Below, in pieces: positions 1 to 9,368 of a stretch of DNA of 63,928 nucleotides; positions within the stretch are counted from its first letter, which is position 1, and each line of letters starts with the position of its first letter. Position numbers and translations under genes: made by a program. Under the pieces are notes generated by a model that saw only the letters and a list, made by a program, of their open reading frames with translations, did not search any database and had not been told where the DNA came from. The stretch spans positions 1 to 63,928 of the forward strand of contig NZ_JAQUVF010000015.1 of the NCBI RefSeq assembly GCF_028693505.1, written 5' to 3'. Source of the stretch: Oscillibacter sp. Its GTDB lineage: Bacteria > Bacillota > Clostridia > Oscillospirales > Oscillospiraceae.

Positions 1-96
1 CGACCTGTGCGTAGGAGAAAACACTTTGCGCGAAGCGAGCGTCGAATGGTCCGCCAAAGGCGGGCATATGAGGCGCAGAGCGCAGCGAAACCCTTT

Positions 97-166
97 GTCC
101 AAAAAGCCCAACGGGCTTTTTGGACAGACTCGAAGAAGCTCCGGACTTTCGTCCGGAGCTTCTTCG
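97..166 (-). terminator. Double-hairpin terminator after the SLH gene
   Basis: Two hairpins follow the stop codon of the SLH protein gene. The first (131-166) has a perfect 16-bp stem with a TTTC loop. The second (97-125) has a 13-bp stem, GTCCAAAAAGCCC, with loop AAC, so T-tracts lie in the 3' arm on either strand. Positions 1-96 further downstream show no convincing gene; they may be the edge of the neighbouring transcription unit. Confidence 0.75.
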
Positions 167-175
167 CCTGTTTGC

Positions 176-2521
176 TCAGTGGCTGACTTCGATGACCCGC
201 ACAGCGCCGCCCGAAACATAGATGTTTGCCGTGCTGGCATAGGCATGCGCCGCGTCGAGAGAAATCCACGTGCCCGCGTCCTTGTTGTAGCAAGGCACGT
301 CGCTGGCCACCGTATACGTCCGGCCACCAATGGTGACCGCACTTTGACCGCTCCAAGCACTGTTGGAAACGCCCTGCATTTTGTCCAGCGTCACCAAACT
401 GGCGTAGCCGTTGCCGCTCTTATTCAGCGTCACCGCCACATAGTCGCCGTTACGCGCCGTGAAGCCGGTGGCGAAGGGACCCACGGACAAGCCGCTGCCG
501 TAGTCCACTTCCAGCTTGGTCCGGGAGGTATAGCGGCCGTTGACGCCCTCCTCCTTCTCCGCGTTGGGACCGGCATCGTCGTTCCAGACCCAGATCTTCT
601 GGCCGTCAACCGTCTCATAGTGACCGTTGACGCCGTCTCTCTTGGTCTCGTTGTCGCCCTTATCCGCGTTCCAGACCCACTCGTCATCCTCGTATTTGAC
701 CACTGCGCGGCCATAAATCACCGTGTCGGTGTTGGCAGCGCCGCCGAGGACGATCAGGTCCACCTGACCTGCCCAGTTGGTCCGGGCGTAGGTGATCTGG
801 GAGGCGGGGAGGATGCCGCTGGTAAGCTGGGACAGCGCCACATCCTCTCCGTTGCGGAAAACCATCACGTTTTCACTCAGTGCAACACTGCCCAGCTTCC
901 GGGTAGACACATTCAGCTCGCCGGAGGCGCCGCCGCTGAGGCGGGAGAGGGTAACGCCGCTCTTGCTGGCGGAGATGCGCACCAACTGCCCCTTGAAGGA
1001 GCCGGCGTTGGAGGCCTTTACCTCAATTTTGGCAGTGCCGCAAAGCATCTGCACCGTGCCGCTGGAGGAAACGATGCCCACGGCATTGCTCCGCGCGGCG
1101 TTTCCGCTGGCTTCCACCGCACCGGCTACCTGACCGCCCTCGGTCAAAAGCAGCGTCATCTGGTCGCCGGGCTTAAACTTGGAAAGGCTCTCCATGGCGG
1201 TGGGCAGCACGTCAAATTCCTGGCCCAGCGCCGTGATGGTGGTGGGCTCCTTGGGATTGGGCTTGCAGCTTTCGTAGTACACCGTCACCCGGGTGTCGCA
1301 CACCCGAATGGAGTTGGTGGCGGCGGAGTAGATGGCAACGTCGTACTTGCGCAGATCGCCAAGACCCGCCGAAGCGCCGTTTTTATAGATGCTGTATCCG
1401 GTGATCCCGCCGGTGAGGGCGTCAAAGCCGGTGGCGGAATGGTCGTCATAAACCACCACGGCCGCCGTAGCGCTTCCGCCGCCGCCCACGAAGATGTATT
1501 CCACATTCCCGGAATCGCCAAGGTACAGTGTCAGCGCGGTTCCGGCGTGGACCCAGCTGGAGACGCTGCCCCAGGAGGTCTCTTCTCCGTTGTAGAAGCT
1601 CTTGGTGTCGCTCTTGACCGTGTACTTCACCCCGTTGCTATCCGTAATCTGCGTGGTGGTGCAGGTGGATAGCGTGATGACGCGGCTGGCGCCGGTGGAG
1701 TCCGGCACAAAGGTGACGGCCTGCCCATGGGCATTGACCACCATCGTCCCCCGCAGGCCGTTGAGCGAGCCGTTGGAGGTCTTGCCGGAGGCCAGCTGGT
1801 AAACGGTGCCGTCCGCGATCTGGAGGGCATTGTTTTTCCCGTCTGTCCCGGTGGCGGTGGCAGAGACCAGCATGGTGTTGGTCACGGGGGTCCCCAGCGT
1901 GGAAAGATAGCTGCCGCCCTCCCGCTTGTTGGCACGCAGCAGATTTAAGAACAGGCGCGCCGCCTGCCCCCGGGTCAGGGGCGCGTTGCCGTTGGACCCC
2001 ACGCCGTCGGTAAGGCCCACTTGTGCGCCGACGGCCATGTAGCTGTCCGGCCACACGCCGCCCACATTTTCGTCCTTATATTCCAGCAGGCGCAGCAAAA
2101 TGGTCACCGCCTGCCCCACCGTGACCGTCTGGTCGGGGTGGAACTTGCCGTCCGGATAACCGGCGATGATGCCCTTGCCCTTGGCGGCCATATTGATGTA
2201 GCCTGCCGCCCAGTGGGACGGTTTCACGTCCGGAAACACCGTGACGGTGGAGTAGCGCCCCAGCTGGTCCTCTCCCGCCATGGCATAGACCACCATTTTA
2301 CAAAACTGTGCCCGGTTCAGCACACTGTCGGGGCGAAAGCTGCCGTCGCCATACCCGTCCAGCACACCCATCAGTCGCAATGTCTCCACGGCCACAGCGG
2401 TGGATTTGTCCGTCACATCGGCGAACGTCACAGTGCCTGCCCCGGCCGCCATCGCCGAAAGCGGCAGCATGGATACCGCCATGCACACCGCCGTCAGCCA
2501 TGTCAAAATTCGTCTTTTCAT
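176..2521 (-). CDS. SLH-domain surface protein
   Basis: A 781-residue exported protein. A signal peptide (MKRR, hydrophobic core, cleavage near AMA-A at about residue 26) is followed by three S-layer homology repeats at roughly residues 33-80, 93-140 and 150-200. These carry the usual GYGDGSFRPD / GYPDGKFHPD and LNRAQF / LTRGQA signatures. SLH triplets bind pyruvylated secondary cell-wall polymer, so the protein should be held on the cell surface. The remaining ~580 residues match no family I recognise; they look beta-rich and contain two acidic near-repeats ending in GVNGHY / GVNGRY (nucleotides about 530-690). The ATG at 2521 was chosen because GAGAAGGAGAAGC lies just upstream; the longer reading frame lacks a ribosome site. 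It starts 13 bp after the ABC permease and is probably the last gene of the exporter operon. Surface location is confident; the function of the C-terminal part is unknown. Confidence 0.9.
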   Translation of the reverse strand: MKRRILTWLTAVCMAVSMLPLSAMAAGAGTVTFADVTDKSTAVAVETLRLMGVLDGYGDGSFRPDSVLNRAQFCKMVVYAMAGEDQLGRYSTVTVFPDVKPSHWAAGYINMAAKGKGIIAGYPDGKFHPDQTVTVGQAVTILLRLLEYKDENVGGVWPDSYMAVGAQVGLTDGVGSNGNAPLTRGQAARLFLNLLRANKREGGSYLSTLGTPVTNTMLVSATATGTDGKNNALQIADGTVYQLASGKTSNGSLNGLRGTMVVNAHGQAVTFVPDSTGASRVITLSTCTTTQITDSNGVKYTVKSDTKSFYNGEETSWGSVSSWVHAGTALTLYLGDSGNVEYIFVGGGGSATAAVVVYDDHSATGFDALTGGITGYSIYKNGASAGLGDLRKYDVAIYSAATNSIRVCDTRVTVYYESCKPNPKEPTTITALGQEFDVLPTAMESLSKFKPGDQMTLLLTEGGQVAGAVEASGNAARSNAVGIVSSSGTVQMLCGTAKIEVKASNAGSFKGQLVRISASKSGVTLSRLSGGASGELNVSTRKLGSVALSENVMVFRNGEDVALSQLTSGILPASQITYARTNWAGQVDLIVLGGAANTDTVIYGRAVVKYEDDEWVWNADKGDNETKRDGVNGHYETVDGQKIWVWNDDAGPNAEKEEGVNGRYTSRTKLEVDYGSGLSVGPFATGFTARNGDYVAVTLNKSGNGYASLVTLDKMQGVSNSAWSGQSAVTIGGRTYTVASDVPCYNKDAGTWISLDAAHAYASTANIYVSGGAVRVIEVSH

Positions 2522-2534
2522 ATGCTTCTCCTTC

Positions 2535-3787
2535 TCATTCCGCCCGCAGCGCTTCCACAGGCTGGAGTTTGGACGCCTTGGCCGCGGGATAGATGCCGAA
2601 CACAACGCCCAGCAGCACCGACAGCAAAAACGCTCCCACCGTGATGGCCGGCGACGGCCAGATATCCACATGGACCAGCAGTTTTCCCGCCACTCTCGTT
2701 GCCACGGTCCCCAGCGCCATACCGATCAATCCGCCGATGCCGCAGAGCATGGCCGCCTCAATGAGGAACTGGGTCACGATAGAGCTGCGCTCCGCGCCGA
2801 TGGCCCGGCGGATGCCGATTTCTCTTGTCCGCTCGGTGACGGTGACCAGCATGATGTTCATAATGCCGATGCCGCCCACCAGCAGCGAGATGGCAGCAAT
2901 ACCGCCCAACACCAGACTCATCATGGTGGCCTGCTCGTTGACGGAATTTTGCCACTGGTTATTGCTGTTGGCATACCCGTTTCCGCTTTTTCCGTTGTTG
3001 GTCAATCCCGTTAAAAATCCGCTGATGCGGGAGGTGGCCTCCACAGCGGCCTCCGCCGAGGCGGCCTTCACCGTGAAGTCGTTCATGGTGGTGCCGGGCT
3101 GGATGAGACGGCTGACGGAATAGGGGAACACGATGACGTTGTCCATGGACCAATTGGAGTTCGGGTCCTTCTCCGCGTAGACCCCCACCACCGTGAACGG
3201 CAGGCCGTTGATCTGCATCGTCTGCCCCACAGGGTCCGCGTAGTTAAAAAAGTTCTGCGCCGCCCGGGCGCCCAGAATACAGACCTGCGCGTAGTTTTTG
3301 ATGTCGATGGCGCTCAGGTCCCGCCCCCCGGCCAAGGTAAAGTTGTTGCAGACGCTGTACTGATCGCTTCCGTAATACAGATTGGGCGGCAGCGCCACAT
3401 TGCCCTGATTTTGCTGAGAGCCGTCCATGCTCCACATATTTTCCTGATTTTTCTGCATGGCGGTGCTGCTTTTGGAGCCGTAGACCACCGTGGCGGAAGC
3501 GTTGCTGTTGGGCGTGACGCCCAGCACCAGATCGCTGCCCAGCGAATTGCAGTAATTATACAGCGCCTCAAAGGCGTTTTGTCCGTTATAGAGGTAGGCG
3601 GACACGTCGATGCGGTTGGTGCCCATGGCCTCCATCTGCTTGAGGTTTTGCTCATTCATGCCGTTGATGGTGGAAACGATGGTCATGACCGACGCGATGC
3701 CGATGATGATGCCCAGCATCGTCAGCATGGACCGGCCCTTGCTGCCAAGAATGGACTTGACGGCCATTTTGATGGCCTGACGAATAT

Positions 3788-3791
<4 letters not shown>
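2535..3791 (-). CDS. MacB/FtsX-type ABC transporter permease
   Basis: A 418-residue permease with the MacB plan. One N-terminal membrane helix follows the amphipathic start ([19 protein letters not shown]). A large extracytoplasmic MacB_PCD domain spans about residues 45-290, and three C-terminal helices carry the conserved [13 protein letters not shown] segment. Such permeases act with an ATPase and a HlyD adaptor to push peptides, antibiotics or lipid-like molecules out of the membrane. The start is ambiguous. GTG at 3791 gives a 4-bp GTGA overlap with the ATPase stop and the family-typical N-terminus. TTG at 3797 is possible, with a very short spacing to GGAGG. Substrate cannot be told from sequence. 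Confidence 0.9.
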
Positions 3792-4483
<692 letters not shown>

Positions 4484-4484
4484 A

Positions 4485-5750
4485 TCACATCCAGGAGCTT
4501 TCCGTCTGTACCTGTGTAAAGACTTCCGCTCCCTCCTCCACACCGGATTTGATCTCCACATTATAGTCGTCGGAAATACCGATCTCCACCGGCACCGCCC
4601 AGAAATCCTTGGGTACGCCGTCCACCGGCACCTCCAGATCCACGGCGTTGTCCGGGCGGCTGCCCTTGACAAAGACCACGCTGCCGGTGGTGCCGTCGGG
4701 CAGCGGAACGGTTTTCACGCACTGGATGGGAAGCAGCAGACAGTTGTCGTTTTCACTGGCCGCCAGAGAATAGTTGATGTAGCTTCCGGTCATCAAGGAC
4801 CCGTCGGTATTGTCCACGGTGATGATCATGGGATAGCTGGCCACGCCGTTTTCCGCCTTGGAGTTGAGGCTGACGGTCTCCACCGTGCCCATAAACTGGG
4901 TGCCCCACTGGTCGATGGTCACCGTCATGCCGGGCTTCACATAGCTGACGTTCCGCTCGTCCACCGTGGCGTCCACGGTGATGGTGGAGGTATCGGCAAT
5001 GGTGATGACCGCCGTATTGGCCGCCACCTCCTGCCCCTGCTGGAGCATCAGGCCGATGACTGTCCCGTCGATGGGCGCCACGGCGTTGCAGTTGTCCAGA
5101 TTCTTCTGGGCGGTCTCCAGCGTCTTGCGGGCGTCCTCCAGACTCTGCTCCACGGTGAAGATCTCGCTCTCGCTGTCCTTGGTGATGGTGTCGCCGGGAT
5201 TCAGCGTCACCACCTCCATCAGCTTTCCGGGATACCCGGCCGCCAGATTCAATCCGGCAATATCCTTACGGAGGGTGTTCAGCTTCTTCTCATACCCCTC
5301 CACGTCTTTTCTCGCTTTATCCGCAGCGGTGCGGGCCGCCTCGGACTCGATCACAAACAGCGGGTCTCCCGCAGTGACCTTCTGGCCCTCCGTGACCAGC
5401 ACATCCTGCACCGTGCCGGCGGTGGTCAGCGTAATGGTCTCGCTGGTCTTGGCCTTGGTCAGACCGCTGCCCTCCACCGTGGAGGTAATGGCCCCGTACT
5501 GGACGGTATCCGTTACCACCTGCTCCGTGGAGGCCTTCTTCCCGCCCAGCGTCTTATACAAAATGCACCCAATGACCAGAAGCACCAGCAGAATAACGCC
5601 CCACCGAATGATCCGCCGCCGCTTTTTCCGGGGCATGGCCTTCCATTTCCCGCCAAGCGGTTTTCCGGACGCCTTGTCCGTTACCGGAACGGTCGGCGTG
5701 CTCTCCGGCTGCCCCTCGGGCAGGGTCTCTCTTTCCATGACTTCAGACAT
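4485..5750 (-). CDS. HlyD/MacA-family membrane-fusion adaptor
   Basis: A 421-residue adaptor: a basic cytoplasmic tail, one membrane helix at about 47-66, then an extracytoplasmic barrel-sandwich (biotinyl-lipoyl-like) domain split by a coiled-coil hairpin (around 125-225, rich in Lys, Glu and Ala) and a C-terminal beta-barrel region. In Firmicutes such proteins (YknX type) assist MacB-like exporters, although there is no outer membrane. It is the first gene of the exporter operon and starts at an ATG with AAGAGGAGAAGC upstream. A promoter overlapped by an inverted repeat lies 50-80 bp upstream, so export is probably induced by a signal. Confidence 0.92.
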   Translation of the reverse strand: MSEVMERETLPEGQPESTPTVPVTDKASGKPLGGKWKAMPRKKRRRIIRWGVILLVLLVIGCILYKTLGGKKASTEQVVTDTVQYGAITSTVEGSGLTKAKTSETITLTTAGTVQDVLVTEGQKVTAGDPLFVIESEAARTAADKARKDVEGYEKKLNTLRKDIAGLNLAAGYPGKLMEVVTLNPGDTITKDSESEIFTVEQSLEDARKTLETAQKNLDNCNAVAPIDGTVIGLMLQQGQEVAANTAVITIADTSTITVDATVDERNVSYVKPGMTVTIDQWGTQFMGTVETVSLNSKAENGVASYPMIITVDNTDGSLMTGSYINYSLAASENDNCLLLPIQCVKTVPLPDGTTGSVVFVKGSRPDNAVDLEVPVDGVPKDFWAVPVEIGISDDYNVEIKSGVEEGAEVFTQVQTESSWM

Positions 5751-5783
5751 GTTTGCTTCTCCTCTTCTTTGTTGATCCGTCGC

Positions 5784-5829
5784 GAACTGTATGAAACAGG
5801 TTAATACAGTTCTCCCCTGAAAGCAACAA
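5784..5829 (-). promoter_or_regulatory. Exporter operon promoter with inverted-repeat operator
   Basis: A perfect 9-bp inverted repeat, GAACTGTAT-N11-ATACAGTTC (5784-5792 and 5804-5812), lies upstream of the HlyD gene. On the minus strand a plausible promoter, TTGTTG (5829-5824), 17-bp spacer, TATTAA (5806-5801), places its -10 box inside the repeat. That is the geometry expected of a repressor or response-regulator site. The half AACTGTATTAAC recurs with one change at the glycolipid promoter (25105-25116). Confidence 0.5.
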
Positions 5830-5920
5830 CAAAACAGTTACAGATTCCTGCTTCTGGGGTCTTATATAGATATAGACGCGCCAAACCGGTAAATGGTTCC
5901 TAAAAAATTCAGATAAACAG

Positions 5921-5950
5921 AAAAGAAACCGCTCCCCGTTGGGGGAGCGG
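5921..5950 (-). terminator. Terminator after the TRAP permease
   Basis: On the minus strand a 9-bp GC-rich stem (CCGCTCCCC paired with GGGGAGCGG, 5929-5950) is followed by TTTCTTTTCT, 11 bp after the permease stop. Confidence 0.8.
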
Positions 5951-5961
5951 TATTCGGTGCG

Positions 5962-7929
5962 TCAAGCGACAGTGGAAAGCCGTTTGGCCGCAGCGCGCTG
6001 ATAGAAGATGACGCCGCCGGCCATCACAAGGCCCAGCACATCGGTGAGGGTGCCCGGAATCATCATGCCCATGCCGCCCACTGCCAGCAAAATGCGCAGC
6101 AGGGGGTTAATTTTGCAGTACAAATAGCCGTTGAGGGCCGCCGCCACGCCGAAAAGGCCGATGAGGGAGCTGATGACGATCTGCACCACCTCGTACCACA
6201 CGGTGTTGATGAAAAGCATGGAGGGGTTCAACGCGAAAATGTACGGCACAATAAACGCGGCGATGGCGAGTCTTGTGGCGTTGAGGGCCGTTTTCATGGG
6301 CGGCGCCTTGGCGATGGCGCTGCCGGCGTAGGCCGCAAGCGCAACCGGGGGCGTGATATCCGCCACGATGCCGAAATAGAACACGAAGAAGTGCGCCGCC
6401 ATGGCGGGAACGCCGATGGCAGGATTCATCAAAATGGGGGCGCAGGTGGCCGCCATAATGCAATAGTTGGCCGTGGTGGGCACGCCCATGCCCAGCACAA
6501 TGCAGCAGAGCATCGTCAGCACCAGCGCGATCATCATATGCCCGCCGGAAACGGAGACGATGGCGGTAATGAGCTTGGAGGCAAGACCGGTGACCGTAAT
6601 GCAGCCGGCCACGATCCCCGCCATGGCGCAGGCGACAGCCACAGTGATGGTGCCCTTTCCGCCGGCTTCCAGCGCGTCAAAGAACTTGGTAACGGTCAGG
6701 CGGTCATCCTTGTTGATGATGCCCACCAGCACCGCCACGCCGATAGCCACAGCGGCGGAGAACTGCATGGTCTTGAGGTTCAGGGATACCATCACCACCA
6801 GCACCACCAGCGGCGAGAGCAGATAGAGCTTCTTCACGAGAACGCGCATCTTGGGCAGCTCTTCCTTGGGGATGCCCTTGAGACCCAGCTTCTGTGCTTC
6901 CAGATGCACGGAGATATAGATGCCGGTAAAATACAGCACGGCGGGCAAAATGGCGGTGACTGCCACGGTGGCATAGCTCACATTCATGTACTCCGCCATC
7001 AAAAAGGCGGCGGCGCCCATAATGGGGGGCATGATCTGTCCGCCGGTGGAGGCGGCCGCTTCCACCGCGCCCGCGAATTCCGCCTTGTAGCCCGTCTTTT
7101 TCATCATGGGGATGGTGACAGAGCCGGTGGTCACGGTGTTGCCCACGGAGGAGCCAGACACCATGCCGCAAAGGGCGGAGGAGATGACGGCCACCTTCGC
7201 AGGTCCGCCTGCGGAAGCGCCGGCAATGGAGTTTGCAAGACTGATAAAAAACTGCGCGATACCGGTCCGCTCCAGAAACGCGCCGAAGATGATGAACACC
7301 ACGATATACTTGGCGCACACGTTGATGGGCGTGTTCATCACACCGGTGGTGGTGTAAAACAGATTGTAGATCACAAGCTTAGTCTGGACCTGGGTAAAGG
7401 TGTATACCAGCAGCGCACCCACCACGCACAAAATCGGCAGTCCCACACTGCGTCGGCACAGCTCGATCAAAGCGACAATGCCAATCACGCCCACGGTTAA
7501 AAGCACCGGGTCCTTGGCCGCCCGCAAAGAGAGCTTAATGATCCGCTCGGCGTTCAGGGCGTAATAGAAGAAAGCGCCCGCGCCGAGGATCATGATGGCC
7601 CAGTCGTACCACGGCATGGAATTGACCTTCACGTGGTGCTTCCGGGCGGGGAAATTCAAATAGCCCATGACCAGAATGGACGCCAAAAACACTGACAAGC
7701 GGACTTCCGGCAGGGCGGTAGAAAACAGTGTCACATAAATGCTGTACAAAGAAAACGCCACCATCAGATAGCGCACGATCTGTTTTGGTATGCCCTCCCA
7801 CACGCGGACGTTGGATTCCCGGTCATACTTTTTCATAACCGTTTCCACATCGGCGGCGGTGCCGACACCGGTATCCTCAACGGGGGCGGTATTGACGGGC
7901 AGCTCTTTGTCTTTTTTCCCAAAGCGCAT
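5962..7929 (-). CDS. TRAP transporter fused permease (TAXI type, 4TM-12TM)
   Basis: A 655-residue, very hydrophobic protein in which the small DctQ-like and large DctM-like TRAP subunits are joined. About four helices lie in the first ~190 residues and about twelve follow. Landmarks are GASAGGPAKVAVISSALCGMVSGS and GQIMPPIMGAAAFLMAEY in the DctM core. TRAP systems take up organic acids using a Na+ gradient and a binding protein. The fused form pairs with TAXI-family binding proteins, and one is encoded directly upstream. ATG start with AGAGGAAA upstream. Substrate unknown; glutamate and other organic acids are usual for the family. Confidence 0.93.
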   Translation of the reverse strand: MRFGKKDKELPVNTAPVEDTGVGTAADVETVMKKYDRESNVRVWEGIPKQIVRYLMVAFSLYSIYVTLFSTALPEVRLSVFLASILVMGYLNFPARKHHVKVNSMPWYDWAIMILGAGAFFYYALNAERIIKLSLRAAKDPVLLTVGVIGIVALIELCRRSVGLPILCVVGALLVYTFTQVQTKLVIYNLFYTTTGVMNTPINVCAKYIVVFIIFGAFLERTGIAQFFISLANSIAGASAGGPAKVAVISSALCGMVSGSSVGNTVTTGSVTIPMMKKTGYKAEFAGAVEAAASTGGQIMPPIMGAAAFLMAEYMNVSYATVAVTAILPAVLYFTGIYISVHLEAQKLGLKGIPKEELPKMRVLVKKLYLLSPLVVLVVMVSLNLKTMQFSAAVAIGVAVLVGIINKDDRLTVTKFFDALEAGGKGTITVAVACAMAGIVAGCITVTGLASKLITAIVSVSGGHMMIALVLTMLCCIVLGMGVPTTANYCIMAATCAPILMNPAIGVPAMAAHFFVFYFGIVADITPPVALAAYAGSAIAKAPPMKTALNATRLAIAAFIVPYIFALNPSMLFINTVWYEVVQIVISSLIGLFGVAAALNGYLYCKINPLLRILLAVGGMGMMIPGTLTDVLGLVMAGGVIFYQRAAAKRLSTVA

Positions 7930-8032
7930 GCTGGTTTCCTCTCTTCCTTCATTTCTTCACTTCTTCGCGAAGCGCATGACTTTGCATCCTGTCACCGTGC
8001 AAACTCATCTGCCTCGTAAAACCGATAAGGGA

Positions 8033-8059
8033 CTGCGGCGGGCTTTTTGCCCGCCGCAG
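8033..8059 (-). promoter_or_regulatory. Intercistronic hairpin between binding protein and permease
   Basis: A perfect 11-bp GC stem (CTGCGGCGGGC) with a five-base loop lies 30 bp after the binding-protein stop. No T-run follows on the minus strand, so it is unlikely to terminate fully. It may stabilise the upstream message and give more binding protein than permease. Confidence 0.5.
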
Positions 8060-8088
8060 CCTCTCGGATGGTTTCACCCGGGGGTTTT

Positions 8089-9117
8089 TTACTTGGTGGG
8101 GACGTCGTAGCCCTTCTCGGCAAAATACTTGGCAGCGCCGGCATGATAGGGCACGGAGGTCACGGAGGTGGCAAAGTCCAAGCTCAGCTCGCCGCCCTTG
8201 GCGTGGACGGCGGTGATGGCGTCGATATTTTCAAACACGCCGGAGACGAAGTTGTACACATCCTGCTCGCTGACATCGTCCCGGGCAATGATGACGGCGC
8301 TGACCGCCACGGTGGTGGTGTCAGACTCCAGACCGTACACATCGGCGGGGATGGTGTATTCGCTGTAATAGGGGGACTCGGCGCGCAGGGCGTCAATGTG
8401 CTCCTTATCCAGACTCACAAGATACGTGGGCTTGGAGTTGGACAGCTCCACAATGGCGGTGGTGGGAGCGCCGGCCACCACGAAGGCAGCGTCGATCTTG
8501 CCGTCCTTCAGCGCCTCAGCGCTGTCGCCGAAGCCCTGATAGGTGGGCTTAATGTCCTTTTCCACGTCCAGCCCGTAAGCGCCCAGCACGTCCACGGCGT
8601 TATAGTACACGCCGGAACCGGAGTCGCCCACAGAGACGTTCTTGCCCGCAAGGTCCGCCACGGTCTTGATGCTGGGGTCGCAGGTGACGATCTGGACCTG
8701 CTCCATATACAAAGCGGCCACGGTGGAGAAGCAGTCCACCTTGCCGGTTTCCGCGAAGAGGTTGGTGCCGTCATAGGCGTAGCTCATGACGTCGGACTGG
8801 ACAAAGCCCAGCTGCGCGCCCTCCATATCCATCAGCTCCACGTTGCCCTGAGAGCCCTTGCCCTCCACGGCGGTGACCTTGGTGCCGGTGGAGCTGCTGA
8901 CCTGACCGGCCAGCACGGAGCCGAACGCGAAGTAGGTTCCGGAAGAACCGCCGGTGGTGAAGGTCAAATTGCTGCCGGTGGAGGCGGGAGCCTGGGTCTC
9001 CCCCTGGGCGGGAGTGCCGGTATCGGCGGGCTTCTCCGCGGCCTTATCGCCGCCGCAGCCGGCCAGAACAGTAGCCATCATCGAAACGGCCATCAGCAAA
9101 GACAGAAACTTTTTCAT
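8089..9117 (-). CDS. TAXI-family TRAP substrate-binding lipoprotein
   Basis: A 342-residue lipoprotein: signal peptide with lipobox LAGC (lipidated Cys21), then a Thr/Pro/Ala linker. The TAXI domain follows, with TTGGSSGTYFAFGSVLA at its start and VGDSGSGVYYNAVDVLGAYG in the middle. In this family the protein captures the substrate outside the membrane and hands it to the fused permease, whose gene follows 159 bp downstream. The ATG at 9117 was chosen because AGAGGAAAGAGGA lies upstream and the resulting N-terminus is a proper signal peptide. Confidence 0.93.
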   Translation of the reverse strand: MKKFLSLLMAVSMMATVLAGCGGDKAAEKPADTGTPAQGETQAPASTGSNLTFTTGGSSGTYFAFGSVLAGQVSSSTGTKVTAVEGKGSQGNVELMDMEGAQLGFVQSDVMSYAYDGTNLFAETGKVDCFSTVAALYMEQVQIVTCDPSIKTVADLAGKNVSVGDSGSGVYYNAVDVLGAYGLDVEKDIKPTYQGFGDSAEALKDGKIDAAFVVAGAPTTAIVELSNSKPTYLVSLDKEHIDALRAESPYYSEYTIPADVYGLESDTTTVAVSAVIIARDDVSEQDVYNFVSGVFENIDAITAVHAKGGELSLDFATSVTSVPYHAGAAKYFAEKGYDVPTK

Positions 9118-9171
9118 CTTCAAATCCTCTTTCCTCTTTATTTTCATACTGGGTCCAACAATTACTTGCAT

Positions 9172-9200
9172 ATCATACCGTACCCGCCGTCATTTTTCAA
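9172..9200 (-). promoter_or_regulatory. Sigma-A promoter of the TAXI-TRAP operon
   Basis: On the minus strand TTGAAA (9200-9195) and TATGAT (9177-9172) are separated by exactly 17 bp, about 50 bp before the binding-protein start. Confidence 0.75.
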
Positions 9201-9312
9201 GTTTTATTTTTCACATTTTCAATATTTTATGCAAGTCAGCGCCCATCGCCTTGCAATTCAGCGATTTTTTTGTCAATTCCTTATCTGTACATTTCTCCAT
9301 CTCACAATCTTG

Positions 9313-9361
9313 CACAAAAAAAATTCCCCAGCGTTTTAGCCGATTGGCTAAAACGCTGGGG
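9313..9361 (-). terminator. Terminator of pyruvate carboxylase gene
   Basis: A perfect 16-bp stem (9326-9341 with 9346-9361, loop of four) is followed on the minus strand by AATTTTTTTTG. It begins 7 bp after the pyc stop codon. Confidence 0.93.
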
Positions 9362-9368
9362 AAGCCAT

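Noticed and set aside
1-96. Possible end of another gene at the left edge
   Set aside because: No frame with coding character or a stop in a sensible place; too short to judge.
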